Shown here piece by piece: positions 46,840-56,539 of a stretch of 64,000 nucleotides of DNA; within the stretch, counting starts at the first letter, position 1, and each line of letters opens with the position of its first letter. Below the pieces are notes generated by a model that saw only the letters and a program-made list of their open reading frames with translations, searched no databases and was not told the origin of the DNA. The position numbers and the translations under genes were made by a program. Source of the stretch: Bradyrhizobium tropiciagri (GTDB taxonomy: Bacteria > Pseudomonadota > Alphaproteobacteria > Rhizobiales > Xanthobacteraceae); contig NZ_JAFCKH010000013.1 of assembly GCF_018130505.1 (NCBI RefSeq), positions 186,001 to 250,000 of the forward strand, in the 5' to 3' direction.

Positions 46840-47232
46840 ATCGTAGACCCCAAGTGAAGTTCTGGCGGTTGTCCCGGCCTATTTTGGGAGCCACCCCGGC
46901 TCCCAAGGGAATCAGCGCAAGAGGCTATCCCTGTTTGGCGTTTTGACGCGAACCACGACCCGCTTCGTTGGCAGCCGCTATAGCACGGCGTCACAGATGT
47001 GGCGAATGCCAACAACGATATCCGGACACGTTTTGATTCAAAGAGTTACATCGTCCCGCGACTCATTTTTGGGCATCGGAACCCGGTCTGCGGAGGTTCG
47101 TGGCGGAAGATTGCGCCAACATGACGTCCGCCCGTCGTGGGGAGCCTGGCGAGGCAATCACCCCACGTCGTCCCGGCCCCGTGCGCAAGTGCGCACTAGG
47201 CCGGGACGACGCCGCGGGTGGTTCTCGCAACC
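46840..47232. other. 393-base gap with a hairpin and a palindromic repeat
   Basis: No gene seen. It lies upstream of the dehydrogenase set and downstream of the GDP-mannose gene, both on the minus strand. A perfect stem TGGGAGCC/GGCTCCCA (46885-46892 with 46898-46905) is in the leader of the dehydrogenase gene, without a T-run. A repeat is at 47166-47211. Confidence 0.5.
47166..47211. repeat. Strong palindromic repeat (CGTCGTCCCGGCC type)
   Basis: CGTCGTCCCGGCC (47166-47178) and GGCCGGGACGACG (47199-47211) are perfect complements, with an inner perfect hairpin GTGCGC-AAGT-GCGCAC (47181-47196). This is a dispersed element of common type in Bradyrhizobium (from memory), 22 bases past the GDP-mannose gene stop, where it could terminate transcription. 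Confidence 0.7.
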
Positions 47233-48645
47233 TCAGCTGCGCCGGTAGTCGTCCTCGATGCGGATGATGTCATCCTCGCCGAGGTAGCTGCCGGTCTGCA
47301 CCTCGATCAGCTCGAGCTGGATCTTGCCGGGGTTCTCCAGCCGGTGCACCGCGCCGATCGGGATGTAGATCGATTCGTTCTCGTGCACGGTCTTGACCAG
47401 TTCGTTGACGGTCACCTGCGCGGTGCCGCGCACCACGATCCAGTGCTCGGAGCGGTGATGGTGCTTCTGCAGCGACAACCGTCCGCCCGGCTTGACGACG
47501 ATGCGCTTGACCTGATGGCGCTCGCCATTGTCGACCGACTGGTACGAGCCCCAGGGCCGATGCACCTTGATGTGGCTCTCGGTCACCTCGGGCGCCGTCA
47601 CCTTCAATTTCGCAACCAGGCGCTTCAGTCCGTTGGCGTCCTTCTGCCGCGACACCAGCACGGCGTCCTGGGTGGCGACGACGACGAGATCGTCGACGCC
47701 TTCCAGCGCGACCAGCGCGCGGTCGGTGGTGACGTTGCAGTTGCGGGAATCCTCGAACACGGCGACGCCGCGCGCCGCATTGCCCTGGCCGTCCTTGTCG
47801 GAAAGCTCCCAGACCTGGCGCCACGAGCCGATGTCGGACCAGCCGCAGGCCACCGGCACCACCGCCGCCTGCGAGGTCTTCTCCATCACCGCATAGTCGA
47901 TCGAGATCGCCTTCGCGGCGGCAAAGGATGGCACGTCGAGCTTGACGAAGCCGAGATCGCGCGCCGCATCCGTCACCGACTGTTCGATCGAGGCGACGCT
48001 GTCGGCATCGACATTGCGATACTCGTCCAGCAGCGTCGCTGCGCGGAACATGAAGTTACCGCTGTTCCAGAGATAGCCGGCATCGATATAGCCCGCCGCG
48101 GTCGCCGCGTCCGGCTTCTCGACGAATTTTGCCACCGCCCTCACCTCGCCGGCGACGGTCTCGCCGGGATTGATATAGCCGTATTCGGTGGCGGGACGCT
48201 CCGGCCGGACGCCGAAGGTCACGATGCGGCCCTGCTCCGCCGCCGCCTGCCCCTCGCGGCAAGCCGCGACGAAGGCCGCGGTGTCGCGCACCAGATGATC
48301 GGCGGCGAGCGCCAGCACGATGGCATCCGGATCGCGGCTCTGCGCGAACGCCGCGCCGGCTGCGATCGCCGGGCCCGAATCGCGGCGCATCGGCTCCAGC
48401 AGCACGTCGGCCTCGAGGCCGATCGCGGCGAGTTGCTCCAGCACCATGAAGCGGTAGGCCTCGTTGGTGATCACGATCGGACGCTCGAACGAGGCCGCAT
48501 CCGAAACCCGCAGCAGCGTCTCCTGGAAGGTCGAGCGCGCCCCGAACAGCGACAGGAACTGCTTCGGATGCACCTCGCGGGAGGCCGGCCACAGCCGCGT
48601 GCCCGCGCCGCCGCACATGATCAGGGGGATAATTCGTCGGTTCAT
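47233..48645 (-). CDS. Bifunctional mannose-1-phosphate guanylyltransferase / mannose-6-phosphate isomerase
   Basis: 470 residues from the ATG at 48645 (MNRRIIPLIMCGGAGTRLWP); the extra upstream codons are not conserved. The nucleotidyltransferase domain shows the signature GGAGTRLWPASREVHPKQF and FVEKPDAATA (about 1-330). The C-terminal cupin isomerase domain (about 350-470) has RPWGSYQSVDNGERHQVKRI and QKHHHRSEHWIVVRGTA with the metal-binding His residues. The enzyme makes GDP-mannose from fructose-6-P together with a phosphomannomutase not in the window. Supplies mannose to LPS, including the LpcC-like core transferase at 60 kb. Divergent from the UPF0104 gene. Confidence 0.93.
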   Translation of the reverse strand: MNRRIIPLIMCGGAGTRLWPASREVHPKQFLSLFGARSTFQETLLRVSDAASFERPIVITNEAYRFMVLEQLAAIGLEADVLLEPMRRDSGPAIAAGAAFAQSRDPDAIVLALAADHLVRDTAAFVAACREGQAAAEQGRIVTFGVRPERPATEYGYINPGETVAGEVRAVAKFVEKPDAATAAGYIDAGYLWNSGNFMFRAATLLDEYRNVDADSVASIEQSVTDAARDLGFVKLDVPSFAAAKAISIDYAVMEKTSQAAVVPVACGWSDIGSWRQVWELSDKDGQGNAARGVAVFEDSRNCNVTTDRALVALEGVDDLVVVATQDAVLVSRQKDANGLKRLVAKLKVTAPEVTESHIKVHRPWGSYQSVDNGERHQVKRIVVKPGGRLSLQKHHHRSEHWIVVRGTAQVTVNELVKTVHENESIYIPIGAVHRLENPGKIQLELIEVQTGSYLGEDDIIRIEDDYRRS

Positions 48646-48978
48646 CGATGCCTCAAGTCCTGTCAGGTCGGTGGATGACACATCAAGATCGCGGGAAGGC
48701 CGCCGGCGTCAACGGCCCGGTTGCCCGGGAAACCACGGGAGCAATACCACTCAAACCCGAAGGTCCGGCGGCACTTTGGTGGTATCGTAAACCCCCGGTA
48801 TGCGGCTGACTGTCCCCGTTCCGGCCTCTTTAGCCGCCGGATCGAGCCTGCCGCAATAGGGACCCGGTCCGCCTATTGCCAGATCGTCGCAGAAACCATA
48901 CCAAGGCCGGCGAATTTGGGCGCGCGAAGGCGTTTTGCGCTGTTTTTGACACATTCTGAACTGGCTAGCGCGGGCGAC
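48646..48978. other. 333-base divergent promoter region
   Basis: No gene seen between the divergent GDP-mannose and MprF-N-like genes. The frame of the latter is open upstream to 48721, but that part is not family-like. A short inverted pair GGCGGCACTTTGGTGGTATC region carries no clear known operator. Promoters for both directions are expected here. Confidence 0.4.
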
Positions 48979-49944
48979 ATGCGCCGAATCCTGCTTTCTG
49001 CACTCAAGATCCTGGTCTCGGCCGCGCTGCTTTATCTCTCGTTGCGCAAGGTCGATCTGCATGACCTCGCCTCGCGCATCCAGCTGGGGAGCCTCGGCTG
49101 GCTGGCGCTGGCGATCGCGATCACCTTCCTGCAGATCTTCCTCGGCGTACTGCGCTGGCGGGAGATCGGCGTCGAGTGCGGCGCGCCGCTGCAGACCTCG
49201 CAGGCGATGCGCTTCAACGTCATCGGCACCTTCTTCAACCAGACGCTGCCCTCCTCGATCGGCGGCGATGCGGTGCGGCTGTGGCTCGTCGCCCGCAACG
49301 GCGCCGGCTGGCGCGCCGCCACCTATTCGATCTTCGTCGATCGCGCGGTCGGGCTGATCGCGCTGGCCGTGGTGATCGGCGCGACCTTGCCGTGGAGCTA
49401 CCGGCTGATCTCCGATTTCCATGGCTGGACGGCGCTGCTGCTGCTCGACCTGGCGGCGCTCTGCGCCGGATTCGGCTTCCTCCTGATCGGCGTTTTGCCC
49501 TGGCCCTGGCTGAAGCGGTGGTGGGGGACGCATCACATCCATGCTTGCGCCGTGATCGCGAACCGGGTGCTGTTCAGCCGTGCGCACGGGCTGAAGGTCG
49601 CGGTGCTGTCGGTGCTGATCCACGTGATGGCGGTCGTGATCGCCTGGTGCGTGGTGCAGTCGATCGCCGCGCCGGTCACGTTCGGCGAGATTTTCCAGCT
49701 GCTGCCGCCGGTGATGCTGATCACCATGATGCCGATCTCGATCGCGGGCTGGGGCGTGCGCGAAGCCACCATGGGCCTCGCCTTCGGCTATGCCGGATTG
49801 GCCGCCAATGAAGGCGTCAACATCTCGCTGCTGTTCGGCGCGGTGTCGTTCGTGGTCGGCGTGTTCGGCGGCCTGGTATGGATCCTGAGCCCGGAAAAAG
49901 CCGCCAAGGGCTCCGAGCCGATCGAAGCCCCCGTATCGCAATAG
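48979..49944 (+). CDS. MprF N-terminal-like (UPF0104) membrane protein in LPS locus
   Basis: 321 residues from the ATG at 48979 (MRRILLSALKILVSAALLYL). About eight helices; FNVIGTFFNQTLPSSIGGDA and MPISIAGWGVREATMGLAF are the conserved loops of the lysylphosphatidylglycerol synthase transmembrane family. The synthase domain is absent. Its stop is nine bases before the polyprenyl-phosphate sugar transferase gene, so the two are likely co-expressed. Members of this family next to glycosyltransferases are suspected to move or bind a lipid-linked sugar, but this has not been shown for this protein. Different in sequence from the family member at 4420-5496. Confidence 0.82.
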   Translation: MRRILLSALKILVSAALLYLSLRKVDLHDLASRIQLGSLGWLALAIAITFLQIFLGVLRWREIGVECGAPLQTSQAMRFNVIGTFFNQTLPSSIGGDAVRLWLVARNGAGWRAATYSIFVDRAVGLIALAVVIGATLPWSYRLISDFHGWTALLLLDLAALCAGFGFLLIGVLPWPWLKRWWGTHHIHACAVIANRVLFSRAHGLKVAVLSVLIHVMAVVIAWCVVQSIAAPVTFGEIFQLLPPVMLITMMPISIAGWGVREATMGLAFGYAGLAANEGVNISLLFGAVSFVVGVFGGLVWILSPEKAAKGSEPIEAPVSQ

Positions 49945-49953
49945 CCGGCCAGA

Positions 49954-50979
49954 ATGACCAGTTTCGAAATCCTCCTGTCGCTGATCGCAGCGATCCTCGC
50001 CGCGGCGCTCTCGGCACTCCTGATCCAGGCGACGCGGCCGCTGCTGCTGCGCGTGGCGCTGGCCAAGCCGAATGCGCGCTCCTCGCACCGGATCCCGACG
50101 CCGCAGGGCGCCGGCATCGCGGTCGTGGTGGCGACGCTGCTCGCCGGCGGCATCGTGATCGCGCTGGCGGGATCGCCGGACCTCACGGTTCCGCTCACCG
50201 TGTTCGCCGCCGGCCTGTTCATCGCGGTGGTCGGTTTTGCGGACGACATCCGTCCGCTGCCCGTCGTGCCCCGCCTGCTGCTGCAGGCCGCCGCGGTCGC
50301 CGCCGTAGTGTTTGCCGCGCCCGCCGAGCTGCGGATCGTTCCGGCCTGCCCGCTGCTGCTCGAACGCGCCCTGCTGCTGATCGGCGGCCTGTGGTTCGTC
50401 AACCTCGTCAACTTCATGGACGGGCTCGACCTGATGACCGCGGCCGAAGCGGTGCCGATCACGGTGGCGGTCGCCCTGCTCGGCAGCCTCGGCCACGTCC
50501 CGGCGGCAACGGCGATCGTCGCCGCCGCGCTGTTCGGCGCGCTGCTCGGCTTTGCGCCGTTCAACCGGCCGGTCGCCAAAATATTCCTCGGCGATGTCGG
50601 CAGCCTGCCGATCGGCCTCTTGCTGGGCTGGTGCCTGCTCGAGCTCGCCTGGCACCAGCAGTTCGCCGCCGCGCTGCTGCTGCCGCTGTATTATCTGGCG
50701 GATGCGACCGTGACGCTGTTGCGCCGCATGGCGCGGCGCGAAGCGTTCTGGGCCGCGCACCGCTCGCACTTCTATCAGCGCGCGACCGACAACGGCTTTT
50801 CGGTATGGCAGGTCATCGGCAGTGTGTTCGCGCTCAATGTCGTGCTGGCGCTGCTCGCCTTCGCGTCGGTGGTGCTGAACTCGCTGGCCGCCGATATCGC
50901 GCTGCTGCTGGCCGGCGCGCTCGCCGTCGCCTTGCTGCTGCGCCGATTCTCGCGGCCGCGCGCGGCCAAATCCGCGTGA
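49954..50979 (+). CDS. Polyprenyl-phosphate sugar-1-phosphate transferase, WecA/WbpL-like
   Basis: A 341-residue membrane enzyme of the MraY/WecA family, with about ten helices. Visible active-site pieces are GFADDIRPLPVVPRLLLQ, VNFMDGLDLMTAAEAV, FLGDVGSLPIGLLLG and HRSHFYQRATDNG. It transfers a HexNAc-1-phosphate (for example GlcNAc, FucNAc or QuiNAc) from UDP to undecaprenyl phosphate and so starts a lipid-linked O-antigen. The SDR at 50998, WbpM-like dehydratase and GT4 next door are the usual partners in QuiNAc/FucNAc loci. Convergent with the SDR gene (18 bases apart). Confidence 0.9.
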   Translation: MTSFEILLSLIAAILAAALSALLIQATRPLLLRVALAKPNARSSHRIPTPQGAGIAVVVATLLAGGIVIALAGSPDLTVPLTVFAAGLFIAVVGFADDIRPLPVVPRLLLQAAAVAAVVFAAPAELRIVPACPLLLERALLLIGGLWFVNLVNFMDGLDLMTAAEAVPITVAVALLGSLGHVPAATAIVAAALFGALLGFAPFNRPVAKIFLGDVGSLPIGLLLGWCLLELAWHQQFAAALLLPLYYLADATVTLLRRMARREAFWAAHRSHFYQRATDNGFSVWQVIGSVFALNVVLALLAFASVVLNSLAADIALLLAGALAVALLLRRFSRPRAAKSA

Positions 50980-50997
50980 CGCAGAACGCCGCAGCGT

Positions 50998-51939
50998 TCA
51001 GTCCGCGGCGTGATCCAAAGCGAGCCTGAGGCCCTCGTCGAGACTGACCGGCGGCGACCAGCCGCTTCCGGCGAGCTTGGAGAGGTCGAGCTCGAGCGAG
51101 CCGAGCAGGCTGTCATTGGCTTCAGTGCGACCGCTGACCTTGAGCAACGAGCGCAGCAGCGGTGCCGGCAACCGGAACAGACGCGGCGAGGTGTGCGCAG
51201 CGTAAGCGAGGCGCTCGATGAACTGCGGCGTCGACACCTGCTCGCTGTCGGCCACCAGGAACACATCGAAATCCTGTCCCGGATACGTCAGGCGATGCAG
51301 GATGAACGCGGCGAGATTCTGCACCGACAGGAACGCGCGGCGGTTGTCGATGTTGGCGAGCGGCAGCGGAATGCCGCGCTTCACCGCCTTTTCGAGCAGC
51401 GCGAAATTGCCCTTGGCCCCAGCGCCGTAGATCAAGGGCGGCCGGATCACGGTCACCCGCATGCCGCTGCCCGGCGCCAGTTCCTTCAAGCCGACTTCGG
51501 CGGCCGCTTTCGACATGCCGTAAAGGCCGCGCGGCGTCAGCACATCGTCCTCGCGAAACGGCGGGCGCCCGTTGTTGCTGCGCCCGTGGACCAGGATCGT
51601 GCTGACGAAGACGAAATCGCGCACGCCGGCTGCGATCGCGGCGCGCGCCAGATGCAGCGTCCCGCCGACATTGATGTTGTGGTAGAGCTCGACCGCATGC
51701 TCCTCGTCCTGGTGATGGACGCGCGCGGCAAGATGCACTACGGCATCCACCCCGGCGAGCGCGGCGCTCCAATCCGTGGTCGGGCCGAGCGCGTCGATCC
51801 TGACGTCATTGGCGTACTGCGGCGAGGTTCGCACCGCGCGGCGCGTCGACCAGCCGTGGCGCTCCAGCACGGGCAGCACGTGGCGGCCGACGAAGCCGCT
51901 TGCGCCCGTCACCAGAACCTTCGGTCGACCGTCGTTCAT
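50998..51939 (-). CDS. NAD-dependent epimerase/reductase (extended SDR), WbpV-like
   Basis: 313 residues from the ATG at 51939, four bases inside the upstream GT gene. The NAD-binding VTGASGFVGRHVLPVLE, VVHLAARVHH, the catalytic Tyr/Lys in GLYGMSKAAAE and PPLIYGAGAKGNF are complete. Combined with a WbpM-like 4,6-dehydratase and a WecA-like transferase, the pattern fits the 4-keto reductase that completes UDP-QuiNAc or UDP-FucNAc. A UDP-glucose 4-epimerase role is also possible. Co-transcribed with the GT4 and dehydratase genes. Confidence 0.85.
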   Translation of the reverse strand: MNDGRPKVLVTGASGFVGRHVLPVLERHGWSTRRAVRTSPQYANDVRIDALGPTTDWSAALAGVDAVVHLAARVHHQDEEHAVELYHNINVGGTLHLARAAIAAGVRDFVFVSTILVHGRSNNGRPPFREDDVLTPRGLYGMSKAAAEVGLKELAPGSGMRVTVIRPPLIYGAGAKGNFALLEKAVKRGIPLPLANIDNRRAFLSVQNLAAFILHRLTYPGQDFDVFLVADSEQVSTPQFIERLAYAAHTSPRLFRLPAPLLRSLLKVSGRTEANDSLLGSLELDLSKLAGSGWSPPVSLDEGLRLALDHAAD

Positions 51940-53150
51940 GCCGTCCGCTCCAGCTCGCGATTGCACAGCAACTCCCCGATCAGGGCGGCATAGCTGCCGA
52001 GCGCCCGCTCCGGACTGAAGGTCCGCGCCGCCGCCACCGCCCGCTCGGCCATCGCGGCGTCCTGCGATCGCGAGGCGAGCCGAACCGCGTCGGCGAGCTG
52101 ATCGGGCCGGCCCGGCGTCACGACCCAGCCGAGCCCGCTCTCCTTCACCGTCAGCGCGGCCTCGGCCTCCGGCTCGGAGACCAGGATCACCGGACGGCCG
52201 GCCGCGAGCAGATTGTAGAACCGGCTCGGCACCGACACGCCGGCGACGTCCTTGCGGTAGGGAATAAGCCACACATCGGCGCTGGAGAGAAGCGCATCGA
52301 GCTCGCCGTCGGCGACACGGTCGACCAGCGTGACATTGCCGAGCTGCGCCGCGGACTGCATGTCCTTCAGGCGATCGAAGCCGATGCCCCAGCCCGAGAG
52401 CAGGAAGTGGATGTCAGCCTCGTCGCGCAACAGCCGTGCCGCCTCGAACACGATGTCCGGATCGTGGGTGAAGCCGAGATTGCCCGACAGCCCGACCACG
52501 AAGCGCGCGGCGATCGCCTTGCGGAACGGATTGTCCGGGCTCACCGGCCGCGCGGCGGGCGCGAGCGTCGCCCAGTTCGGGATGAACCTGATCTTGTCCG
52601 GCGTCATGCCGCGGTAGCGCAGCAGCAGCTTCTCGGCGTCGCGGCCGATCACGATCACCGCGTTCAGCGCGCGGAACATCAGCGCGTTGATGCCGCGCAT
52701 CGCGCGCGCGACCAGCGAGGTCGGCCGCAGCAGGCCGGCCATGACCAGCACATCCGGAAACAAATCATGCAGGATCAGCGCCGACTTGGCGCCCTTGAGC
52801 CGCGCCGCGGCGGCCACCGCATAGGGCAGCACGAAGGGCGCGGTCACGGTCAGCGCGACGTCGCCGCGCTTGAGCCGCGTCAGCAGCGCGATGAAAATCC
52901 GCACCGTGAACAGCAGCTCGGCCAGCGCGCGCTTGATCAGCGCCGCCTTGCCCGGCAGGCGGTTCTTGATCTCGACCACGACGGGCCGTCCGGGCGCCGC
53001 CGGATTTGCCGAGCCCGGCATGCCGGAGACCACCATCACCTCGGCATCGTCAGCGATCCGCTCGGCGATCGCAGCCATGATCGCGGCGGTCGTCGAATGA
53101 TCCGGCGGATAGTGCTGGCTGACGACGACCACTTTGTTGGGACTACGCAT
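51936..53150 (-). CDS. Glycosyltransferase family 4, WbuB/WbpH-like
   Basis: 404 residues from the ATG at 53150 (MRSPNKVVVVSQHYPPDHST). The long loop VTAPFVLPYAVAAAARLKGA, the HDLFPDVLVMAGLL segment and the donor-site VWLIPYRKDVAGVSVPSRFYN are typical of WbuB-like transferases that add an aminosugar (often FucNAc) to the first lipid-linked sugar. The stop overlaps the SDR start by four bases, and 46 bases separate the start from the dehydratase stop, so dehydratase, GT4 and SDR form one unit. Confidence 0.87.
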   Translation of the reverse strand: MRSPNKVVVVSQHYPPDHSTTAAIMAAIAERIADDAEVMVVSGMPGSANPAAPGRPVVVEIKNRLPGKAALIKRALAELLFTVRIFIALLTRLKRGDVALTVTAPFVLPYAVAAAARLKGAKSALILHDLFPDVLVMAGLLRPTSLVARAMRGINALMFRALNAVIVIGRDAEKLLLRYRGMTPDKIRFIPNWATLAPAARPVSPDNPFRKAIAARFVVGLSGNLGFTHDPDIVFEAARLLRDEADIHFLLSGWGIGFDRLKDMQSAAQLGNVTLVDRVADGELDALLSSADVWLIPYRKDVAGVSVPSRFYNLLAAGRPVILVSEPEAEAALTVKESGLGWVVTPGRPDQLADAVRLASRSQDAAMAERAVAAARTFSPERALGSYAALIGELLCNRELERTA

Positions 53151-53196
53151 CAGCGGCTTTCGCGATGGAGCGTCCGTGCCGCGCGCGAGGGCGCGA

Positions 53197-55110
53197 TCAG
53201 GCGGCATTCGATCCGAACTCCGGCACGGCGTCCTGCAGCACGGCGCGGATGGTCAGGCGGTCGTCCTTCTCGATCGCCTCCTCCAGCGCCGCGAGCCATT
53301 TGCGCAGCGTCAGCATCGGCGGCTGGTTCGGCTTGGCCGCCATCATGCCGTCGACGCCGATCTCGATGGTCGGCTCCTGGCTGGCGAACAGGATCTCGTT
53401 CAGCCGCTCGCCGGGGCGGATGCCGCTGAACACGATCTCGACGTCGACGCCCGGCTGCAGGCCGGACAGGCGGATCATCCGCTCGGCGAGATCGACGATC
53501 TTGACCGGCTGTCCCATGTTCAGCACGTAGACCGAGACGTCGGGCCGCGCCGGCGTCATCGCGTGCGTCGCCGCCGTGATCACGAGGTCGCAGGCCTCGC
53601 GGATGGTCATGAAGTAGCGGACCATGTCCGGATGGGTGACCGTGATCGGCCCGCCGGCCTCGATCTGGGCCTTGAACTTCGGCACCACCGAGCCGTTGGA
53701 GGCCAGCACGTTGCCGAACCGCACCGAGATCAGGCGCATATGCGGCTTGCTGCCGGCCTGGGCCATCAGGTCGTGATCGAGCGCCTGGCAGTACATTTCC
53801 GCGAACCGCTTGGTCAGCCCGAGCATCGACACCGGCTCGATCGCCTTGTCGGTCGAGATCATGACCATGGCGCTGGCGCCGGCGGCGAGCGCGGCGTCGG
53901 CGACGTTGACCGAGCCGAAGATGTTGGTCTTGACGCCCTCGCTCCAGTCGCGCTCGAGGATCGGCACATGCTTGAGCGCCGCCGCGTGGAACACGATATC
54001 GGGCTTGAACTCGCGCATCAGTCGCGCGATGCGCTCGCGGTCCCTGATGTCGGCGATGCGGCCCTCGATCAAGGCGCCGGTGTCGCGGGCGGACAGCGCC
54101 TCGGTCACGGCATAGAGCGCCGGCTCCGAATTCTCGACCACCAACAGGCGCGCCGCGCCGAAGGTCGCGACGCGGTCGCAGATCTCCGCGCCGATCGAGC
54201 CGCCGCCGCCGGTCACGATCACCGACCTTCCCTTCACCAATGCCTCGAGCCGTGCATAGTCGATCTTCTGGGTCGGCCGCAGCAAGAGGTCCTCGACCGC
54301 GACATTGGTGAGGCGCGGCGCGTCACCGCTCTCCAGCGACGGCAGGCGGCTGACCATCATGCCGAGCCGCTTGGCGCGCATCAGCACGCTTTCCGGGTGC
54401 GCCTCCGGCTCGAACGCCGACGGTGTCATGACCACCCGCTTGATCGGGCGCTGCCGGGCCTCGAAGTCGCGAATCACGGCCTCGATGTCGTCGACGCCGC
54501 CGACCACGGGGATGTTGCGGATCATCTGGCCGCGGTCCGACGGCGATGGCGACACCACGCCGACCGGCCAAAGCCGCTTGATGGCGCCGTTCTCGATGCC
54601 GCGCAGCACCACCTCGGCGTCCGCGGTGCGTCCGACCAGCAGCGCCGGCGCGGCGTTGTCGGAGCGGGCATGCAGGCGGGTGCGCGAGTAGCGGAAATAG
54701 CGATAGCCGAGCCGCAGCGCGCTCAGCGCGGCGACTTCGAGGAAGAAGAACAGGATGATCGTGATGCGGCCGAGGAACACCGAGCCGTGCGCGCCCGCCC
54801 CGGTGAAGAAGTAGACATAGTCCAGCACCACGAGCGCCAGCGTCAGTATCACCGCGACGCGCAGGATGTTCACCGCATCCGGCAGCGAGGTGAAGCGCCA
54901 TTTCGCCGTGGTCAGGTTGGACAGATAGCTGACCACGATGCTGAACAGCACGAACCAGGGCAGGATGCGCAGCAACTGCGGCAGCCGGTCGGCGAGCAAA
55001 TTGCCCTCGAACCGCAGATAGAAGCTCGCCAGCAACGCGAACGCCGTGGCGAGCGCGTCATGGGCCAGGATCAGGAAGTTGCGCAGAGTGAACTGTGAAA
55101 GGCGCGTCAT
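53197..55110 (-). CDS. Membrane nucleotide-sugar 4,6-dehydratase, WbpM/CapD-like
   Basis: A 637-residue protein: four N-terminal helices (about 1-150), a first Rossmann-like region (about 155-290), then the catalytic SDR domain with VTGGGGSIGAEICDRVA, FHAAALKHVPILE and ISTDKAIEPVSMLGLTKRFA. In the last of these, Met stands where a short-chain dehydrogenase normally has Tyr, as in the long WbpM subgroup. It probably turns UDP-GlcNAc into the 4-keto-6-deoxy form. A closing GIRPGERLNEILF is typical. It lies 136 bases downstream of the ligase gene, possibly with its own promoter. Confidence 0.93.
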   Translation of the reverse strand: MTRLSQFTLRNFLILAHDALATAFALLASFYLRFEGNLLADRLPQLLRILPWFVLFSIVVSYLSNLTTAKWRFTSLPDAVNILRVAVILTLALVVLDYVYFFTGAGAHGSVFLGRITIILFFFLEVAALSALRLGYRYFRYSRTRLHARSDNAAPALLVGRTADAEVVLRGIENGAIKRLWPVGVVSPSPSDRGQMIRNIPVVGGVDDIEAVIRDFEARQRPIKRVVMTPSAFEPEAHPESVLMRAKRLGMMVSRLPSLESGDAPRLTNVAVEDLLLRPTQKIDYARLEALVKGRSVIVTGGGGSIGAEICDRVATFGAARLLVVENSEPALYAVTEALSARDTGALIEGRIADIRDRERIARLMREFKPDIVFHAAALKHVPILERDWSEGVKTNIFGSVNVADAALAAGASAMVMISTDKAIEPVSMLGLTKRFAEMYCQALDHDLMAQAGSKPHMRLISVRFGNVLASNGSVVPKFKAQIEAGGPITVTHPDMVRYFMTIREACDLVITAATHAMTPARPDVSVYVLNMGQPVKIVDLAERMIRLSGLQPGVDVEIVFSGIRPGERLNEILFASQEPTIEIGVDGMMAAKPNQPPMLTLRKWLAALEEAIEKDDRLTIRAVLQDAVPEFGSNAA

Positions 55111-55246
55111 GCAGTGGACGGGTCAACGACAAAGCTGGAATTTGGGACGAGACGTCATGGGCTGATAGCGCATCTGCTGCGCGCATGCCAGCGATCATGA
55201 ACGGATTGGGATCATTGCCGGATTGGGATCATGGGCGGACTTGCGA

Positions 55247-56539
55247 TCATGGCCGGATCGGACGTTCGGGTTCCGTGCCGGCCCCCGCCCGCCCCTTCAA
55301 CGCCATGCCGCCGGCGACGCCGACCCCCAGCACATACATCCATCCCTCGTGAAAATCGAATATGTGAGAATTGAACAATGATGAAAAAACATTCTGTACC
55401 ACGACGAGGAGCCCGACCCAATTGACGAGACCGCCGCCGCGGAACAGCAACAAATGCAGTATCCACATCGCATACAGCAGCGCAACGCCGATCATGCCCC
55501 ACTGCACGGCGACGTTCAACGTTTGATTGTGCGGATTGCCGATTACCTCACCCGAGGCGCTTCTGACGCCGCCGGTGGCGACGCGCTCGAACAGCCCCCG
55601 CGTGGCGCCGGTACCGTGGCCGATCAGCGGCGCCTCGGCAAAGAAGCCGAGCGACTTGCGCCAGAATTCCAGCCGCAGCCCGATCGAGGTCGGCGCGTTG
55701 CGCTGCTTGTAGAGCTGGTAGTCGCGGTTGAACGACTCGGCGGTCTGGCGCAATTGCGGCGATGAATACCACGCCACCACGGAGAGCGCGGCGACCCCGC
55801 ACAGGATCAGCACGATGCTGCGCCAGCGCAGATGCAGCAGCGCGAACACCGTGAACATGATCGGCACCGTGACCAGCGCGGTCCGCGACACCACCACGAA
55901 CGCCATGTTGGCGAAGAAGCTGACCGCGATCACCGCCAGCAGCGCGGCCGGCAGGAAGCGCTTCGCGCGCAGCAGCATCACGATCGGATAGCACAGCGCC
56001 ACCGCGCACAGGGTGAACTCCTGGCTCTGGTTGATGTGATCCTTGACGAAGATGCCGCGCTCGGCGGTGCTCGGCGGCTTCAGCGTGAGACCTGGATATT
56101 TCAGCACCAGCCAGGACATCGCCATCAGCAGCGTGCAGGAGACCAGGAACGCGACGAACACCCAGGTGCCGCGCGTCGAGCGCTGGAAGTGATAGAACAG
56201 CACCGGCAGCACCAGCAGCTTGGCGGTCGGCTCGACCGCGTAGAACCGCGCGCGCCAGACCGCATCCGACCAGAGCGTGCCGACCAGCGCGAGACCGAAC
56301 AGCATGATCGGCACCACGCAGATCGGCCGCTTCAGCAGCGCCCAGAAGGCCCGCAGGTCGATCGTCGGCGCGATCGCGAGCAGCAGCACCACGCCGAAGA
56401 TGCCGACCAGCGAGGTCGACCACGGCAATGACAGCGCAATCAGCACCGCGACCACATCGCTGGTCAGCCGCCATCGCACCGGATCGCGCCATGCGGGCAG
56501 CGCCGCGGCCGGCGGCAAGGAGGCCATGCTCACGCTCAC
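55247..56539 (-). CDS. O-antigen ligase/polymerase family (WaaL/Wzy) protein
   Basis: A 430-residue membrane protein with about ten helices. The GTG start at 56539 is supported by GGAGG six bases upstream and overlaps the HldE stop by four bases; an in-frame ATG at 56527 is the alternative. The large periplasmic loop has [26 protein letters not shown] and [17 protein letters not shown], the Wzy_C/ligase pattern. WaaL joins O-antigen to the lipid A core; Wzy polymerases have a similar fold. Genetic coupling to core heptose genes favours ligase. If this is the ligase, the O-antigen polymerase would be encoded elsewhere. Confidence 0.85.
   Translation of the reverse strand: MSVSMASLPPAAALPAWRDPVRWRLTSDVVAVLIALSLPWSTSLVGIFGVVLLLAIAPTIDLRAFWALLKRPICVVPIMLFGLALVGTLWSDAVWRARFYAVEPTAKLLVLPVLFYHFQRSTRGTWVFVAFLVSCTLLMAMSWLVLKYPGLTLKPPSTAERGIFVKDHINQSQEFTLCAVALCYPIVMLLRAKRFLPAALLAVIAVSFFANMAFVVVSRTALVTVPIMFTVFALLHLRWRSIVLILCGVAALSVVAWYSSPQLRQTAESFNRDYQLYKQRNAPTSIGLRLEFWRKSLGFFAEAPLIGHGTGATRGLFERVATGGVRSASGEVIGNPHNQTLNVAVQWGMIGVALLYAMWILHLLLFRGGGLVNWVGLLVVVQNVFSSLFNSHIFDFHEGWMYVLGVGVAGGMALKGRAGAGTEPERPIRP

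Noticed and set aside
46885-46905. Perfect 8-bp hairpin considered as a terminator or riboswitch
   Set aside because: No T-run on either strand and no larger conserved structure; kept only as a note in the gap description.
53134-55098. Plus-strand frame opposite the WbpM-like gene
   Set aside because: Arg/His/Asp-rich shadow; the sense gene has complete dehydratase motifs.
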